Shown piece after piece: positions 48,201-56,849 of a stretch of 64,000 nt of DNA (position 1 is the first letter of the stretch; every line of letters starts with the position of its first letter). The DNA comes from Pseudobdellovibrionaceae bacterium (GTDB taxonomy: Bacteria; Bdellovibrionota; Bdellovibrionia; Bdellovibrionales; Bdellovibrionaceae), in assembly GCA_947449255.1 (NCBI GenBank), contig CANFQX010000008.1, forward strand, positions 59,820 through 123,819, read 5' to 3'. The translations under genes were made by a program, and so were the position numbers. The notes under the pieces are model-generated. The model ran no database searches. It was not told where the DNA came from and worked only from the letters and a program-made list of their open reading frames with translations.

Positions 48201-51200
48201 GCATCACCTATTATGATAAAACCGTGAATAATAATCAAAGTTATTATTATGTGGTGGTTGCAATAAATCCTTCTGGCGAAAGTGTTTATTCTAATGAAAC
48301 CAGTGTGACTGTTTTGGATGTTCCACCTGCTCCGATAAATTTAAAAGGGGTGAATCTTCTGTCGAATCCATCGTGCGGTGGGGCCCCCGGAGTGGACTTG
48401 ACCTGGGTTGCGCCGTCTTACCATACAAAATTTATGGTAAAAATGGGATTAGTTGGAGCTGAACGTGATTATAACACGGTTAATGGTAATTCCTATAGCT
48501 ATTGTCATAGTTTGAATGACTCTAACACCATATCCACAAGTATTGTTGTCCAAACAATTTGGGGTCCTTCAGCTTCGGTGGAAGTTCGATCAGGCAGCTC
48601 TAATAACTACAGGTGGGTGGCAGCGGATGGACCCACATTAACAATAGATCCTGGTAACAATGAGATTTATGTCAAGTGGATAGCAAACACCAGTGCTACC
48701 AGTTATCAAGTTTGGCGATCGACCATTCCAGGTTGGCCGAGTAGCCATTATACTTTGTTAGATGCAAGTTTTAGTGGAACTAATTATTATGATTCCACTG
48801 TCATTAATGGAACTGCTTATTACTATGTTGTGATTGCAAATTATGCCAATAGTGGAGATGGAGTTAGTACCAACAGTTTAGAAGCCAGCGGTATTCCTGC
48901 GCCGAGTTTAGGTAATCCGTCAAATTTAAAAATTACCCAAGATTTGATTAGCAATTCTCCAGCTTTAAATTGGTCGGCTCCTTCATATTACAATGGTTTT
49001 AATATTTATCGTGCAACAGCCGCAGCAGGACCGTTTAGTTTTATAAAATACACCACGACCACGAGTTTTATCGATTCACTGTCAACTGTTGGTAACTATT
49101 ATTACTATATCAAATCGACTTGGGGTGTTTACGAATCTATTGCGTCCAATGTTGTCTCTTATCGTTATGCAGCGACTGATCTGTTGACGGTGACGCCTAC
49201 AGCGACCAGTATAAACTTAACTTGGAATGCCGTTTCTGGTGCAAGTTCTTATAAAATCTGGAGAGGCACAACGATGGGTGGGCCTTACACAAATATTGCT
49301 TCTTCTGTTTCTGCCCTCACTTACTCAAATTCGAAAACTATTCCAAGTGCCTCCCCGGCTGTTAGTGGGGTTGGCTACTACTATGTTGTTCAACCTGTTT
49401 TCGCCGATGGAACAGTCGGCCAGTATTCTGCAGAGGTCAGTGCAATGTTGACGGATTCAATTGTGCCATCTGGGTTGACAGTTACTTCGACGACGACAGG
49501 TTCAATCAATTTAGCTTGGTCAAATGTTTTGAGTGCCTCTAGTTATTCAGTCTATAGATCCTCCACTGCTGGGGGAACCTACACTACAATTAAGACTGGC
49601 TCTAAGTACAATTTTTATTCTGATTCCACGGTCACTTCAAATACCACCTATTATTATAAAGTGAACGCTACGGTGAGTGGTGTTATTTCTAGCCAGTCAA
49701 ATTATATTGCAGCGGCAGCTGTGTCTGCGCCTAGTGCACCTCAAGCAAAATCAGGAAATTCCAAAGTTGATGTGACTTGGACAGGTGTCATTGGAGCATC
49801 TTCTTATAATGTTTTAAGATCAACGGACAATTTAACTTTTACAAACATTCAGTCCGGGGCGACGGGTGGAGCTTTCACGGACACCACTGTCATCAATGGA
49901 TCAATTTATTTCTATAAAATTCAAGTGGTCTATACTTTAGGAACTTTGAACTCTCCAGCCAGTGGTGGAGTGACACCAGGAGTGACTCCACTGATTCCAC
50001 AGGGCATTTATGTGATTGAAAATCCAAATGCCACGTCAGTGAATCTTGCTTGGGGGACCGTCAGTGGGGCTTCAAGTTATAACGTTTATCTTTCTACAAC
50101 AAGCGGCGGGCCCTGGGGTACTGCTGCTTTGTCGACATCAGGCACTAGTGGCAATGTCATTAATTCATTGACCCCTGATACGGTTTATTATGTGACAGTA
50201 TCAGCAGTCAATGGCAGCAACGAATCAGGAAAATCTGCAGAGGCTGTCTTCATTCCTTCAGCAGCGCCACCGGCACCGACGGTTAAAATGGAATCATCAA
50301 CCAAAATAAAAATCTCATGGTTGCCGGTTTCTGGAGCTGCCACCTATGACCTCTACAGATCCACAGATGCTGATAATTTTACCCCCGTAGCAACGGGGCT
50401 GACGGGTACAAGTTATATGGATTCATCCTTTGTGGGGACTGAATTGTACCTCTATCGGTTTCTTCCTAGGACAGCGGCGGGAATTGCAATTGTGCAGTCT
50501 CTGGCAAGTCAGAATATTAAACCAGGTGTAGTTCCTGATGCTCCCTTAAATTTAAAATTACAAGCTCTCAATTCTGGTTCTGTGGCGCTGTCTTGGGTGC
50601 TAGTCTCAAACTCTTCTTTTTATAATATCTATCGTGGCAGTACTGCGGGTGGAGCCTACACTTTGCAATCGACAATCTCCTCAACTCAAAATATTTATTT
50701 GGATTCAACGGTTACTGCTGGAAACAATTATTATTACGTCGTGACGGCTTTGAACAGTGACCTCGTAGAATCTAGCAATTCAAATGAAGTGGGCGTTAAA
50801 TTGAATGGCTTGACTCCAAGCCTGGCAGCCACAATCTCTGGCAACAATGTCAGCTTAAATTGGACTGCGGTCCCTGGGGCCAACGGGTATAACATTCAGC
50901 GCGCAGTTCAAAGCGGTGGACCATATGGCAGTCTGGGGGTCGTTGGGAATGTCACAACCTTTTTAGACAGCAATGTGAAAAACGGTGTTGTGTATTACTA
51001 TGTGGCTCATGCAATCTTTGCCGATGGCAGTGCCAGTGTGTCTTCCAATGAAGTTTCCATCGCTGGGGTTAGGACCATGAATCTTGAAGTTCCCATTGAG
51101 TTGACGGATCAGGCCCTTTCATCAGAGGCTTCGCCTATTTTATTTGAAAAGACAATGACAAGTTTAGATCGCGAAGCTTACGACGGTACTGTGACCTACA

Positions 51201-52270
51201 GCTTTGAAGTTGTTGCGATCAATAAAGACAATGTGAATTCAGCAGTGGACCTTGTTGATTCTAGTGGGGCCAGTGTAGGGCAAATTGTCATACCTGCAGG
51301 AACAATCTTACCAACCAGAATAAATTCAAGTTTCATTCCAACAGCCCTCTATGAGGACTACCGTTTGAAGCTTTCAGCGACCAGCAATTCAGGGCAATTT
51401 CAGGTGCTGTCAGCGCGCATGTTGGTAAAACAAGTGGGTGCTTCTAAAACAAAAATTTATATTCCATTGTTGTCCTCAAATAAAGCCCCCAACAGTGGAG
51501 ATTCAAATACTCCAACGGAGACTATCACGGGAACAAATTATACTGTCTTGAGTACAGGGACTATTTTCCAGCGAGACCTCAGCCACCTTTCGAAAATCAA
51601 TCAGTTCAATCCTTGGGAGCTAGAGGCCCTTGTGTCGACAGCGGGGCCAACCGGTTTAATTGGTTTGTACAACGTCAATAAGCAGGCAGTGATTGAAACC
51701 TCTGAAGCTCAGTTTTCAGACATCAACATCCAAATGGTGAATTCGCCCTTCAATGATGGCGTCAATAATTTTGCAAGCCCAACGAATGATTTGAATCAAT
51801 ATCAATTGGCTATGCGCTGCTATGACAAATGTGGTGTGGGGGCCGTGAATGTTTACAAAGCGGGTTTGTGGATTTCCTTAACAGACCTTCAGCAGGTTGA
51901 GCTGATATTAAGAACAAGCTTGGGAACTGAAACAATAAGCAGCCTGACTGAATTAGATGGGCAGCGCACAAAGTTGGATTTGACAAAATATTCAAATCCT
52001 GTTGTTAACTTCCGCGCCACGGCCATGATCAATTCAGGAGGCAGTGCTGATATTCAGCTGATGAGTGATGGTGCTGCTGATTCTGGATCCAATGGGTTGG
52101 TTGCTGTCTCAGGATCTAAATTGAATTTTTTCGGTTTTGGAACTCAAGTTCTGCAGACCACAGTGCCTTTAAGTATCCAAACAGGGGATCGCTTCTTGAC
52201 TGAAGTCAATCCCACGGGTGGTGAAGTTCAATTGCTGGAGTCTGCTCTGGTTATCCGTAGCTCGCCTTAG
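45278..52270 (+). CDS. Giant lipoprotein with eight Cys-pair modules and twelve FN3 modules
   Basis: 2330 residues. The leader ends in lipobox VSGC (Cys ~34). Residues ~60-840 are eight ~95-residue modules of one pattern: FxxSxPxSPS, then FYxDxxC, a G.G.....F...GI turn, and a late Cys in GNxSxC. Residues ~840-1930 are twelve FN3-like modules (SxxVxLxW, YNVYRSTxxGGPY, YYYxVxA). The last ~400 residues are a unique domain (EVPIELTDQA onward) with no repeat pattern. The start is four bases after the previous stop. The likely role is a long surface stalk with a terminal functional domain; what it binds is unknown. Confidence 0.8.
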   Translation: MTRMVGLQNKAKFFGKGFCQGFALYLAAFLVSGCHLTKDPAAIEKLNLKTFNLVSYTSTVATVNVMGSLPKSGTTDLNLIKFYKVADCSGDSLGQGLQKDFVNSGIQIQLPAAGNTKIYLSTNTLQDCFYLGEYSFSPGQPAPPVFNNVIPNSPSRTSSHPALFGSALLNSIVNFYSDAVCSKLVGSGPVSDFSTVGIGVSLNANTTTTLYGQTVDALGAKSICQQMTEYRHSNMGPVAPVFAASIPASPSNRSATPFIKGTNSNDSVSVFLYKDAACSSLLGTDTVDVFSTAGIQVTIEENNPTAIYAKALDSSGNPSICNFLVNYSYDNILPAAPTYLAADPVTPTRLTIYPRISGYASNDTVTVKFFNSPTCMIPIGMGSKLEFEGSGILVSVGLNTTTPVYAQDFDAAGNASACTHFVDYLNNTIPPEPPVFGTTDPISDNNKSSTPLISGNASETTINLKFYSDSLCTTLIGSGSAAEYNGNGIRLNTPAVPGTINTTAIYAEAIDAEGNISYCASLTSYSYSTAKALSPSFLQTIPLSPSRAVTKPYVLGTSSNTISLIQLYSDSFCTHLIGSANRSVFSSQGVQVTLSANSTTNIYAISTDKYGNNSDCVYFTNYIHDNKAPLSPSFISSNPTSPNNKSMTPLINGSLVIHDIGKPLPTSTVNFYDSMLCLNKIGTGTPADFISAGIEVSTYANAITNIFAQAADAAGNTSPCTQMLDYTVSTNPPGVPIFSEITPQSPSYVTKTVISGSIGRHQDIVGLTNVSFYRDALCSDAITSGPVIQFTSSGLPLVADDNAITTIYAQTGDIVGNLSACVQLTDYLHSNVAPESLQAVQNLDGSIDLSWLPDMVASPSPRYIIKRAVKHGGPYSVIAWENIGTNFTDFAVVNNKKYYYTVAATNNTGFSLDSAETSIQVNSPNSQQAILLTSEPGANVVYLQWQGFSPDLFYKVLRANQAGGPYTEITAPLSSITYYDKTVNNNQSYYYVVVAINPSGESVYSNETSVTVLDVPPAPINLKGVNLLSNPSCGGAPGVDLTWVAPSYHTKFMVKMGLVGAERDYNTVNGNSYSYCHSLNDSNTISTSIVVQTIWGPSASVEVRSGSSNNYRWVAADGPTLTIDPGNNEIYVKWIANTSATSYQVWRSTIPGWPSSHYTLLDASFSGTNYYDSTVINGTAYYYVVIANYANSGDGVSTNSLEASGIPAPSLGNPSNLKITQDLISNSPALNWSAPSYYNGFNIYRATAAAGPFSFIKYTTTTSFIDSLSTVGNYYYYIKSTWGVYESIASNVVSYRYAATDLLTVTPTATSINLTWNAVSGASSYKIWRGTTMGGPYTNIASSVSALTYSNSKTIPSASPAVSGVGYYYVVQPVFADGTVGQYSAEVSAMLTDSIVPSGLTVTSTTTGSINLAWSNVLSASSYSVYRSSTAGGTYTTIKTGSKYNFYSDSTVTSNTTYYYKVNATVSGVISSQSNYIAAAAVSAPSAPQAKSGNSKVDVTWTGVIGASSYNVLRSTDNLTFTNIQSGATGGAFTDTTVINGSIYFYKIQVVYTLGTLNSPASGGVTPGVTPLIPQGIYVIENPNATSVNLAWGTVSGASSYNVYLSTTSGGPWGTAALSTSGTSGNVINSLTPDTVYYVTVSAVNGSNESGKSAEAVFIPSAAPPAPTVKMESSTKIKISWLPVSGAATYDLYRSTDADNFTPVATGLTGTSYMDSSFVGTELYLYRFLPRTAAGIAIVQSLASQNIKPGVVPDAPLNLKLQALNSGSVALSWVLVSNSSFYNIYRGSTAGGAYTLQSTISSTQNIYLDSTVTAGNNYYYVVTALNSDLVESSNSNEVGVKLNGLTPSLAATISGNNVSLNWTAVPGANGYNIQRAVQSGGPYGSLGVVGNVTTFLDSNVKNGVVYYYVAHAIFADGSASVSSNEVSIAGVRTMNLEVPIELTDQALSSEASPILFEKTMTSLDREAYDGTVTYSFEVVAINKDNVNSAVDLVDSSGASVGQIVIPAGTILPTRINSSFIPTALYEDYRLKLSATSNSGQFQVLSARMLVKQVGASKTKIYIPLLSSNKAPNSGDSNTPTETITGTNYTVLSTGTIFQRDLSHLSKINQFNPWELEALVSTAGPTGLIGLYNVNKQAVIETSEAQFSDINIQMVNSPFNDGVNNFASPTNDLNQYQLAMRCYDKCGVGAVNVYKAGLWISLTDLQQVELILRTSLGTETISSLTELDGQRTKLDLTKYSNPVVNFRATAMINSGGSADIQLMSDGAADSGSNGLVAVSGSKLNFFGFGTQVLQTTVPLSIQTGDRFLTEVNPTGGEVQLLESALVIRSSP

Positions 52271-52288
52271 TGAATTTCAATATTAAAA

Positions 52289-53794
52289 TCAAGTCTGCGG
52301 AGGTAAAGGCGGCGTCTGTTGCAAGACGCCACTGCGCGCAATACGTTCTAAACTGCCTAGGTGATTCGTAAAGACGCCCTCGGTTTTTGTGATCAAGAAC
52401 CTGATATCATCACGTTGCTGAATCAGTTGATCCAAAGCCACCTCTAAATCTTTTCGATGGTGGGATGATGTTGGGGTTTTTTTAAGGTCACGCTCAACTC
52501 TAGAAAGCTCTTTCTCAGTAGCCACTAAATAATCTTTTAACGGATGAAGTGTGATGGCTTGATGGATTTCTTGTGCTAACTGATTGATGACCTTTTGGTA
52601 TTTTGATTTTTCCTGGTTGTTAAAAGCTACAAACTGCTCGATTTGTTTTTCACGAACATTTTGTTGATCCATCCTATTTTTAAGTTTTAAATTTTCCTCA
52701 AGGATGTTTTCATTTTGCGTTGCTAAGTCAGTAATTAATGAAGCTATTTTCAGTTCATATTTTTGTGCCTGTTCTTGAAGTCTGAAGTCAGTGCTAGCCA
52801 GTTGGGTTCTGAGATCCTGGATAATTTCCTGTGATTGAGAGAGCTCAACACTGACATGATCAACTTGATTCTTCGAAAGCTCCTGGGTCTTTATATCCGC
52901 CTCACGAGAAAGTTTAAAGATGATTTCATTTTGATCAATAAAAAATTTATTTTGAATCTCTATTTTTCCTTTTAATTGCTCATTTTCAGCAATCAAAGTG
53001 GAATGGTCCTGGCTAAGTTGTTGATGATTCTTTTTCAGAATGATCATTTGGTGTTTTAGATCGTTAAAATCCTCATTTAAAATTTTCATTTTTGATTGTG
53101 ATGCTTCAGTTGTATTTTTATGGGCTAACGATTCTCTGCTTAATTCTGTAAGGGTAGAGCTATGTTTTTTCTCTAAAACATCTAATTTACTTTTTGTCTT
53201 GCTGAGCTCCACTTCCATTTTTAAGCTATTTTCAGCAAGCAAAAGCATTTCATTTGTTTGCATCCGGTAATTCTTATCAGAGTTGAGGCGGTTCTTCTCT
53301 ATTTCTGAGGAAAGGGAGGCATTGGCCTTTTTGACTTTTTCAAACTCTTGGTTCATTTTGTGGAGTTCTTTTTTATTCGACTCGACGAGGACTTTTGAAT
53401 TGTTCAGCTCGTTTTTTAAATTATTTTCTCTCGCCGAATATTCTTTAAGTCGGCCCTCATATTGATTCACAATTTGGACGTTTTGCGCCTTTATTTGGTC
53501 TTTTTCTTTTTTTATATTTTCGATTTCTTTTTCATGTGACTGACTGATGCTCTTTAATTGATCAACTTCAGTTTTTAAGCTGGTTTCGATAAAGGTACTT
53601 TCCTTCAACTTTCCCTCAAGCTTTGGCACAACCAGAATACTTTTTTTGAGATTCAAGTTTTCTTCGGTGAGTGCAGCCAATTGGCCGCGAAGGGCATGAA
53701 CCTCTTTATCTAGTCCCTCGTATTGAAGAATGATATTGGTCATTGTTTCATTTAAGTTCATAGCATTTATTTTATTGCTCGCAGTAGCTTCCAT
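52289..53794 (-). CDS. Long coiled-coil protein, unknown function
   Basis: 501 residues from ATG 53794 (AAGG eight bases upstream); the GTG at 53803 in the ORF track lies within that site. No signal peptide or membrane segment is visible. Residues ~20-480 are almost entirely heptad-like and rich in Lys, Glu, Gln and Leu. The C-terminus ends in a Pro-rich PPLPPQT. It is likely a cytoplasmic rod or scaffold. It faces the giant gene tail-to-tail with 18 bases between, and is divergent from the LysM gene. There is no Walker motif, so it is not an SMC ATPase. Confidence 0.7.
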   Translation of the reverse strand: MEATASNKINAMNLNETMTNIILQYEGLDKEVHALRGQLAALTEENLNLKKSILVVPKLEGKLKESTFIETSLKTEVDQLKSISQSHEKEIENIKKEKDQIKAQNVQIVNQYEGRLKEYSARENNLKNELNNSKVLVESNKKELHKMNQEFEKVKKANASLSSEIEKNRLNSDKNYRMQTNEMLLLAENSLKMEVELSKTKSKLDVLEKKHSSTLTELSRESLAHKNTTEASQSKMKILNEDFNDLKHQMIILKKNHQQLSQDHSTLIAENEQLKGKIEIQNKFFIDQNEIIFKLSREADIKTQELSKNQVDHVSVELSQSQEIIQDLRTQLASTDFRLQEQAQKYELKIASLITDLATQNENILEENLKLKNRMDQQNVREKQIEQFVAFNNQEKSKYQKVINQLAQEIHQAITLHPLKDYLVATEKELSRVERDLKKTPTSSHHRKDLEVALDQLIQQRDDIRFLITKTEGVFTNHLGSLERIARSGVLQQTPPLPPQT

Positions 53795-53975
53795 ACTTCC
53801 CACCTTGCAAGATATTAGATTCGAGACCTATATCGGCATTGTTTTTCTAAACTTGAGACAATCATTATGGGAAAATATAAAATTACCTTTTAGTCCAGAA
53901 ATGTCTTGGTCGGGTAAAGTATTGTCTCAGAATCCCGATTCAGTCCATAGATCGACCACCAGGAAGGAGCTCTAG

Positions 53976-54905
53976 ATGTCTTCACCGACCAACAATTTCA
54001 AAATTTTGAATCTGTTCGCCGTGCTTCTTGGTGCTTTTCTGATGTCCCTTCAAGGTTGTTCGTTTTTTTCAGTTCGTCCAGAAAATACCGAGCCAGGGGC
54101 AAGTTCTAGCAACAGTGCCGAATTTGATAAAACAAAGACCAGAGTTTCTGCAGTAGCTAATCCAGTTCCGATTCCCATTGAGGTTGCCTCGGATATTTCG
54201 CAAATTATGCAAGGGAAAGCCCCCAATTCGGTTCCGACAGTGTTCACTAAAGAAGTTCCAGAATCTAGTGCGTCATCTGAAGATGATGGTGAAGAAGAAG
54301 TTGCAGAAGTAGTGAATCCTCTGCCAGTGAAAGTTTCTGAGAACGTGAAACCAAGTCTAAGAGGTCCAGCAAAAACCAACGGGCAGAATCAAAGCTACCA
54401 GGTGAGAGTCGGTGACACTTTGATGAAAATATCTTTTGAGAAATATGGCAATGTCTATCGCTGGCGCCAAATCTATGAGCAAAATAGAAATCTAATCGCG
54501 AATTATAATGTTTTAGTTCCTGGAACAGTTCTGACGATTTATGGCGTTGAGTATGTTTTGATTGAAAAAAATGGTAAACCTTATTTGATCAAGAAAAATG
54601 ATACCCTGGTGAAGATCTCAAATTCACTTTATGGAAACTCTAAAGAGTGGAAAAACCTTTGGCAGAACAATCGGCAATTGATTCATAATCCAAACAAAAT
54701 ATACGCAGGGTTTACGCTTTATTATAAACCGACGGAAGAACTGGCAGACAATCGGCAGTCTGGCCGGTTAAAGGCAAAGCTACTAAAAAATAAAATGCAG
54801 GACTCGGTTTTAGGTCCTGCCGTTGCTGGCCTGAAAAACCCTTCAATTTCATTGGTGGGTAAGTCCTTGTCTCGTGTACCGGCACAATTAAGCCCAAAGA
54901 ATTAA
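53976..54905 (+). CDS. Lipoprotein with two LysM domains
   Basis: 309 residues. Lipobox LQGC (Cys ~28), a polar and acidic linker (~30-140), then two LysM-type domains: YQVRVGDTLMKISFEKYG (~142-190) and YLIKKNDTLVKISNSLYG (~197-245). The second has KKND where GD is typical. LysM binds peptidoglycan, so the protein probably ties the outer membrane to the wall. AAGGAG precedes the ATG. It is the first of seven co-oriented genes leading to motA-motB, which suggests a wall anchor for that machine. Confidence 0.88.
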   Translation: MSSPTNNFKILNLFAVLLGAFLMSLQGCSFFSVRPENTEPGASSSNSAEFDKTKTRVSAVANPVPIPIEVASDISQIMQGKAPNSVPTVFTKEVPESSASSEDDGEEEVAEVVNPLPVKVSENVKPSLRGPAKTNGQNQSYQVRVGDTLMKISFEKYGNVYRWRQIYEQNRNLIANYNVLVPGTVLTIYGVEYVLIEKNGKPYLIKKNDTLVKISNSLYGNSKEWKNLWQNNRQLIHNPNKIYAGFTLYYKPTEELADNRQSGRLKAKLLKNKMQDSVLGPAVAGLKNPSISLVGKSLSRVPAQLSPKN

Positions 54906-54983
54906 TCTTTTCAGGATCCTTTGCAGATCTTGCTCTTTCTCTTTCTCATTGATTTTTTCAAGCGCAAAGGCAACCATCAAATT

Positions 54984-56087
54984 ATGAAATTCATGTGCGC
55001 AGCTTTTTTAAACCTCACGGCCTCCATTCTGTTTTTGTGCATTTTGTCCGTTGGTCTTGCAAGCCGGGCCGAGGACTTAGAGGTCAAAGAGGTCAAAGAG
55101 GACGCAGCCAATCCACCCAAAGAAGAGCCTAAGAAGTATCAAGGTCCGGTTTGGACAGCCCATCTTTTGCGCGATAAAGCCAACAATGCACGGATCCAAA
55201 ATTTGGAGCTTTCTGAAGCAAAGCTTCCCGTCACAATGATTTTTCGGGATCAAAAGTTCAGGCCTTTGGTTCAGGTGCCTCTAAAATTTGTTCGTCCAGG
55301 TTGGACTTTATTGATTCAAGGGAAAGCTCCCGTGACCAAAACCAAGGACCCCGACATTTTTAATATTTATGCCTACCTCAATGGTCGCATCAACGAAATG
55401 CAATTGGTTGCCATAGGGCCCAATAAAGAGGAAGAGTCTGAGCGCATTTTTATTATCGCCCCTGAAGCGCAGGAATATGAAGTCATATCACCTTGGGATG
55501 CCGTGAGATTTTCAATAGGAAGCAGTTTGCTGTCTTATTCACAGTCGGGCTTTTCGAATTATAATGCCTGGACCGGATTGTTGGGAGCTCAAGTTCACAG
55601 TCCAGAGGTTGTTGCAAAGTGGGGAGGTCTGGCTGAACTTTATATGACAGTGTTAACCTTCGAATCTAGCCAAGAAATTGCTCCTCAATACGCCCAAGGG
55701 TACCTTGCAGGAATATATTTTCTGCCATGGCAGCCAAGTTCGCCATGGCGTTTGCAGGTCTTGGCGGGTCTAGACTATTCGACCATGTACTCGAATGGTG
55801 CAACGTTTGGCTTCAAAGACCTCATTTCACCAGACATTGGATTTAGAGGTCGTTACATTTTGAATAAGGATTCGGACTATTTGATGGAGGCTCGTTATGC
55901 TCCGCTCAGCAGTAGTGATTTTATGGAGCAACGTGGTTTTGTATTTGGAATTTCAAAAAGTTGGATTTTAAAGAATTTGCACAGGGCAGAGTTGGGCTTA
56001 AGATATCTGGATTTTTCCTACAACTATGAAAGTACAGTCAAGGTTTCCATCAGATCAACGTCGTTTGTGGTGACCTATAGTTTATAG
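54984..56087 (+). CDS. Outer-membrane beta-barrel protein of the FliF/G-Mot cluster
   Basis: 367 residues from ATG 54984, which gives a clean signal peptide (cleavage near LASRAE); the TTG at 54921 in the ORF track would bury it. An N-terminal soluble domain (~35-175, containing KLPVTMIFRDQKFRPLVQVPL) is followed by a C-terminal barrel of alternating strands (RFSIGSSLLSYSQSG, WRLQVLAGLDYSTMY, AELGLRYLDFSYNYES), ending FVVTYSL. The family is not recognised. Together with the later 211-residue barrel it gives the cluster two outer-membrane parts. Confidence 0.7.
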   Translation: MKFMCAAFLNLTASILFLCILSVGLASRAEDLEVKEVKEDAANPPKEEPKKYQGPVWTAHLLRDKANNARIQNLELSEAKLPVTMIFRDQKFRPLVQVPLKFVRPGWTLLIQGKAPVTKTKDPDIFNIYAYLNGRINEMQLVAIGPNKEEESERIFIIAPEAQEYEVISPWDAVRFSIGSSLLSYSQSGFSNYNAWTGLLGAQVHSPEVVAKWGGLAELYMTVLTFESSQEIAPQYAQGYLAGIYFLPWQPSSPWRLQVLAGLDYSTMYSNGATFGFKDLISPDIGFRGRYILNKDSDYLMEARYAPLSSSDFMEQRGFVFGISKSWILKNLHRAELGLRYLDFSYNYESTVKVSIRSTSFVVTYSL

Positions 56088-56171
56088 ATTTCCCTCGACG
56101 TACCGCCAGTTTTCTTGCCCTTTAGGTCTCCAGGACTGTTATTTTTATGAAGATCCACCAAACTGAAAATA

Positions 56172-56849
56172 ATGGGAAATTTATTCGCTTTTAAATTTGC
56201 GGTCAGCTTTATTTGTCTCTGTGGATTCCTCATTGCATGTGCAACACCTAGTTTTGTCGTCAAGAGTGAACCATTGCAGGCTGATGTCTTTATTCAAGAT
56301 ATTAAAACAGGAGATAAAAAACTGATCGGCAAGACACCCTTGCAAATGCCAATTCCAGAAGTCAAAAAAATTGCAGGTGAAGGCCTAACTTCAGGAGAGT
56401 TTTTTACCGTATCCGTAGAAAAAACGGGATTTATTCCTCAGAGCTTTAATGTGCCGGCTACACGCTTTGGAACGACATTAAGTCAGCTAGATGTTAAATT
56501 GAAAGAGGGCACAGTTCCAAAAGAACTGCGCTTGGCTAAAGAGATACTTGATCATCTTTTTATCGCTCAAAAATTTGCAGTGGCCCAACAGTTTGAACGG
56601 GCTCAAATTGAGCTGGATAAGATCTTGTCGCCGTTTCCAGATTTTGCAAGAGCCCTTTCCATGCGTGCTTCAATTTATTATGCACAAAAAAATTATCCTG
56701 AAAGTTTAAAATGGTATGAAGAGGCTCTCAAAGCCAATCCAGAAATGGACGAAGCCGTAAAGATGGTGGCGAAAGTTAAGACTTTGCAAAGTGGGCGTAT
56801 CCCAGCCTCGAGCACCAATGAGGCGACTAAACCAAAAGGTGATCGATGA
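56172..56849 (+). CDS. PEGA-TPR lipoprotein
   Basis: 225 residues. Lipobox LIAC (Cys ~23), then a PEGA-like beta domain (~25-110: PLQADVFIQD, GKTPLQMPIP, VSVEKTGFIPQSFNV), then two to three TPRs (~130-210: AQQFERAQIELDKIL, ARALSMRASIYYAQKNYPESLKWYEEAL). It is probably an outer-membrane, periplasm-facing adaptor. I see no good ribosome-binding site before its ATG. Its stop overlaps the start of the FliF/FliG-like gene (ATGA), a strong sign of a shared complex. Confidence 0.8.
   Translation: MGNLFAFKFAVSFICLCGFLIACATPSFVVKSEPLQADVFIQDIKTGDKKLIGKTPLQMPIPEVKKIAGEGLTSGEFFTVSVEKTGFIPQSFNVPATRFGTTLSQLDVKLKEGTVPKELRLAKEILDHLFIAQKFAVAQQFERAQIELDKILSPFPDFARALSMRASIYYAQKNYPESLKWYEEALKANPEMDEAVKMVAKVKTLQSGRIPASSTNEATKPKGDR

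Noticed and set aside
39385-52200. Regular repeats considered as CRISPR or tandem DNA repeats
   Set aside because: The repeats exist at protein level only; the DNA is diverged and spacing is irregular, and no cas genes are near.
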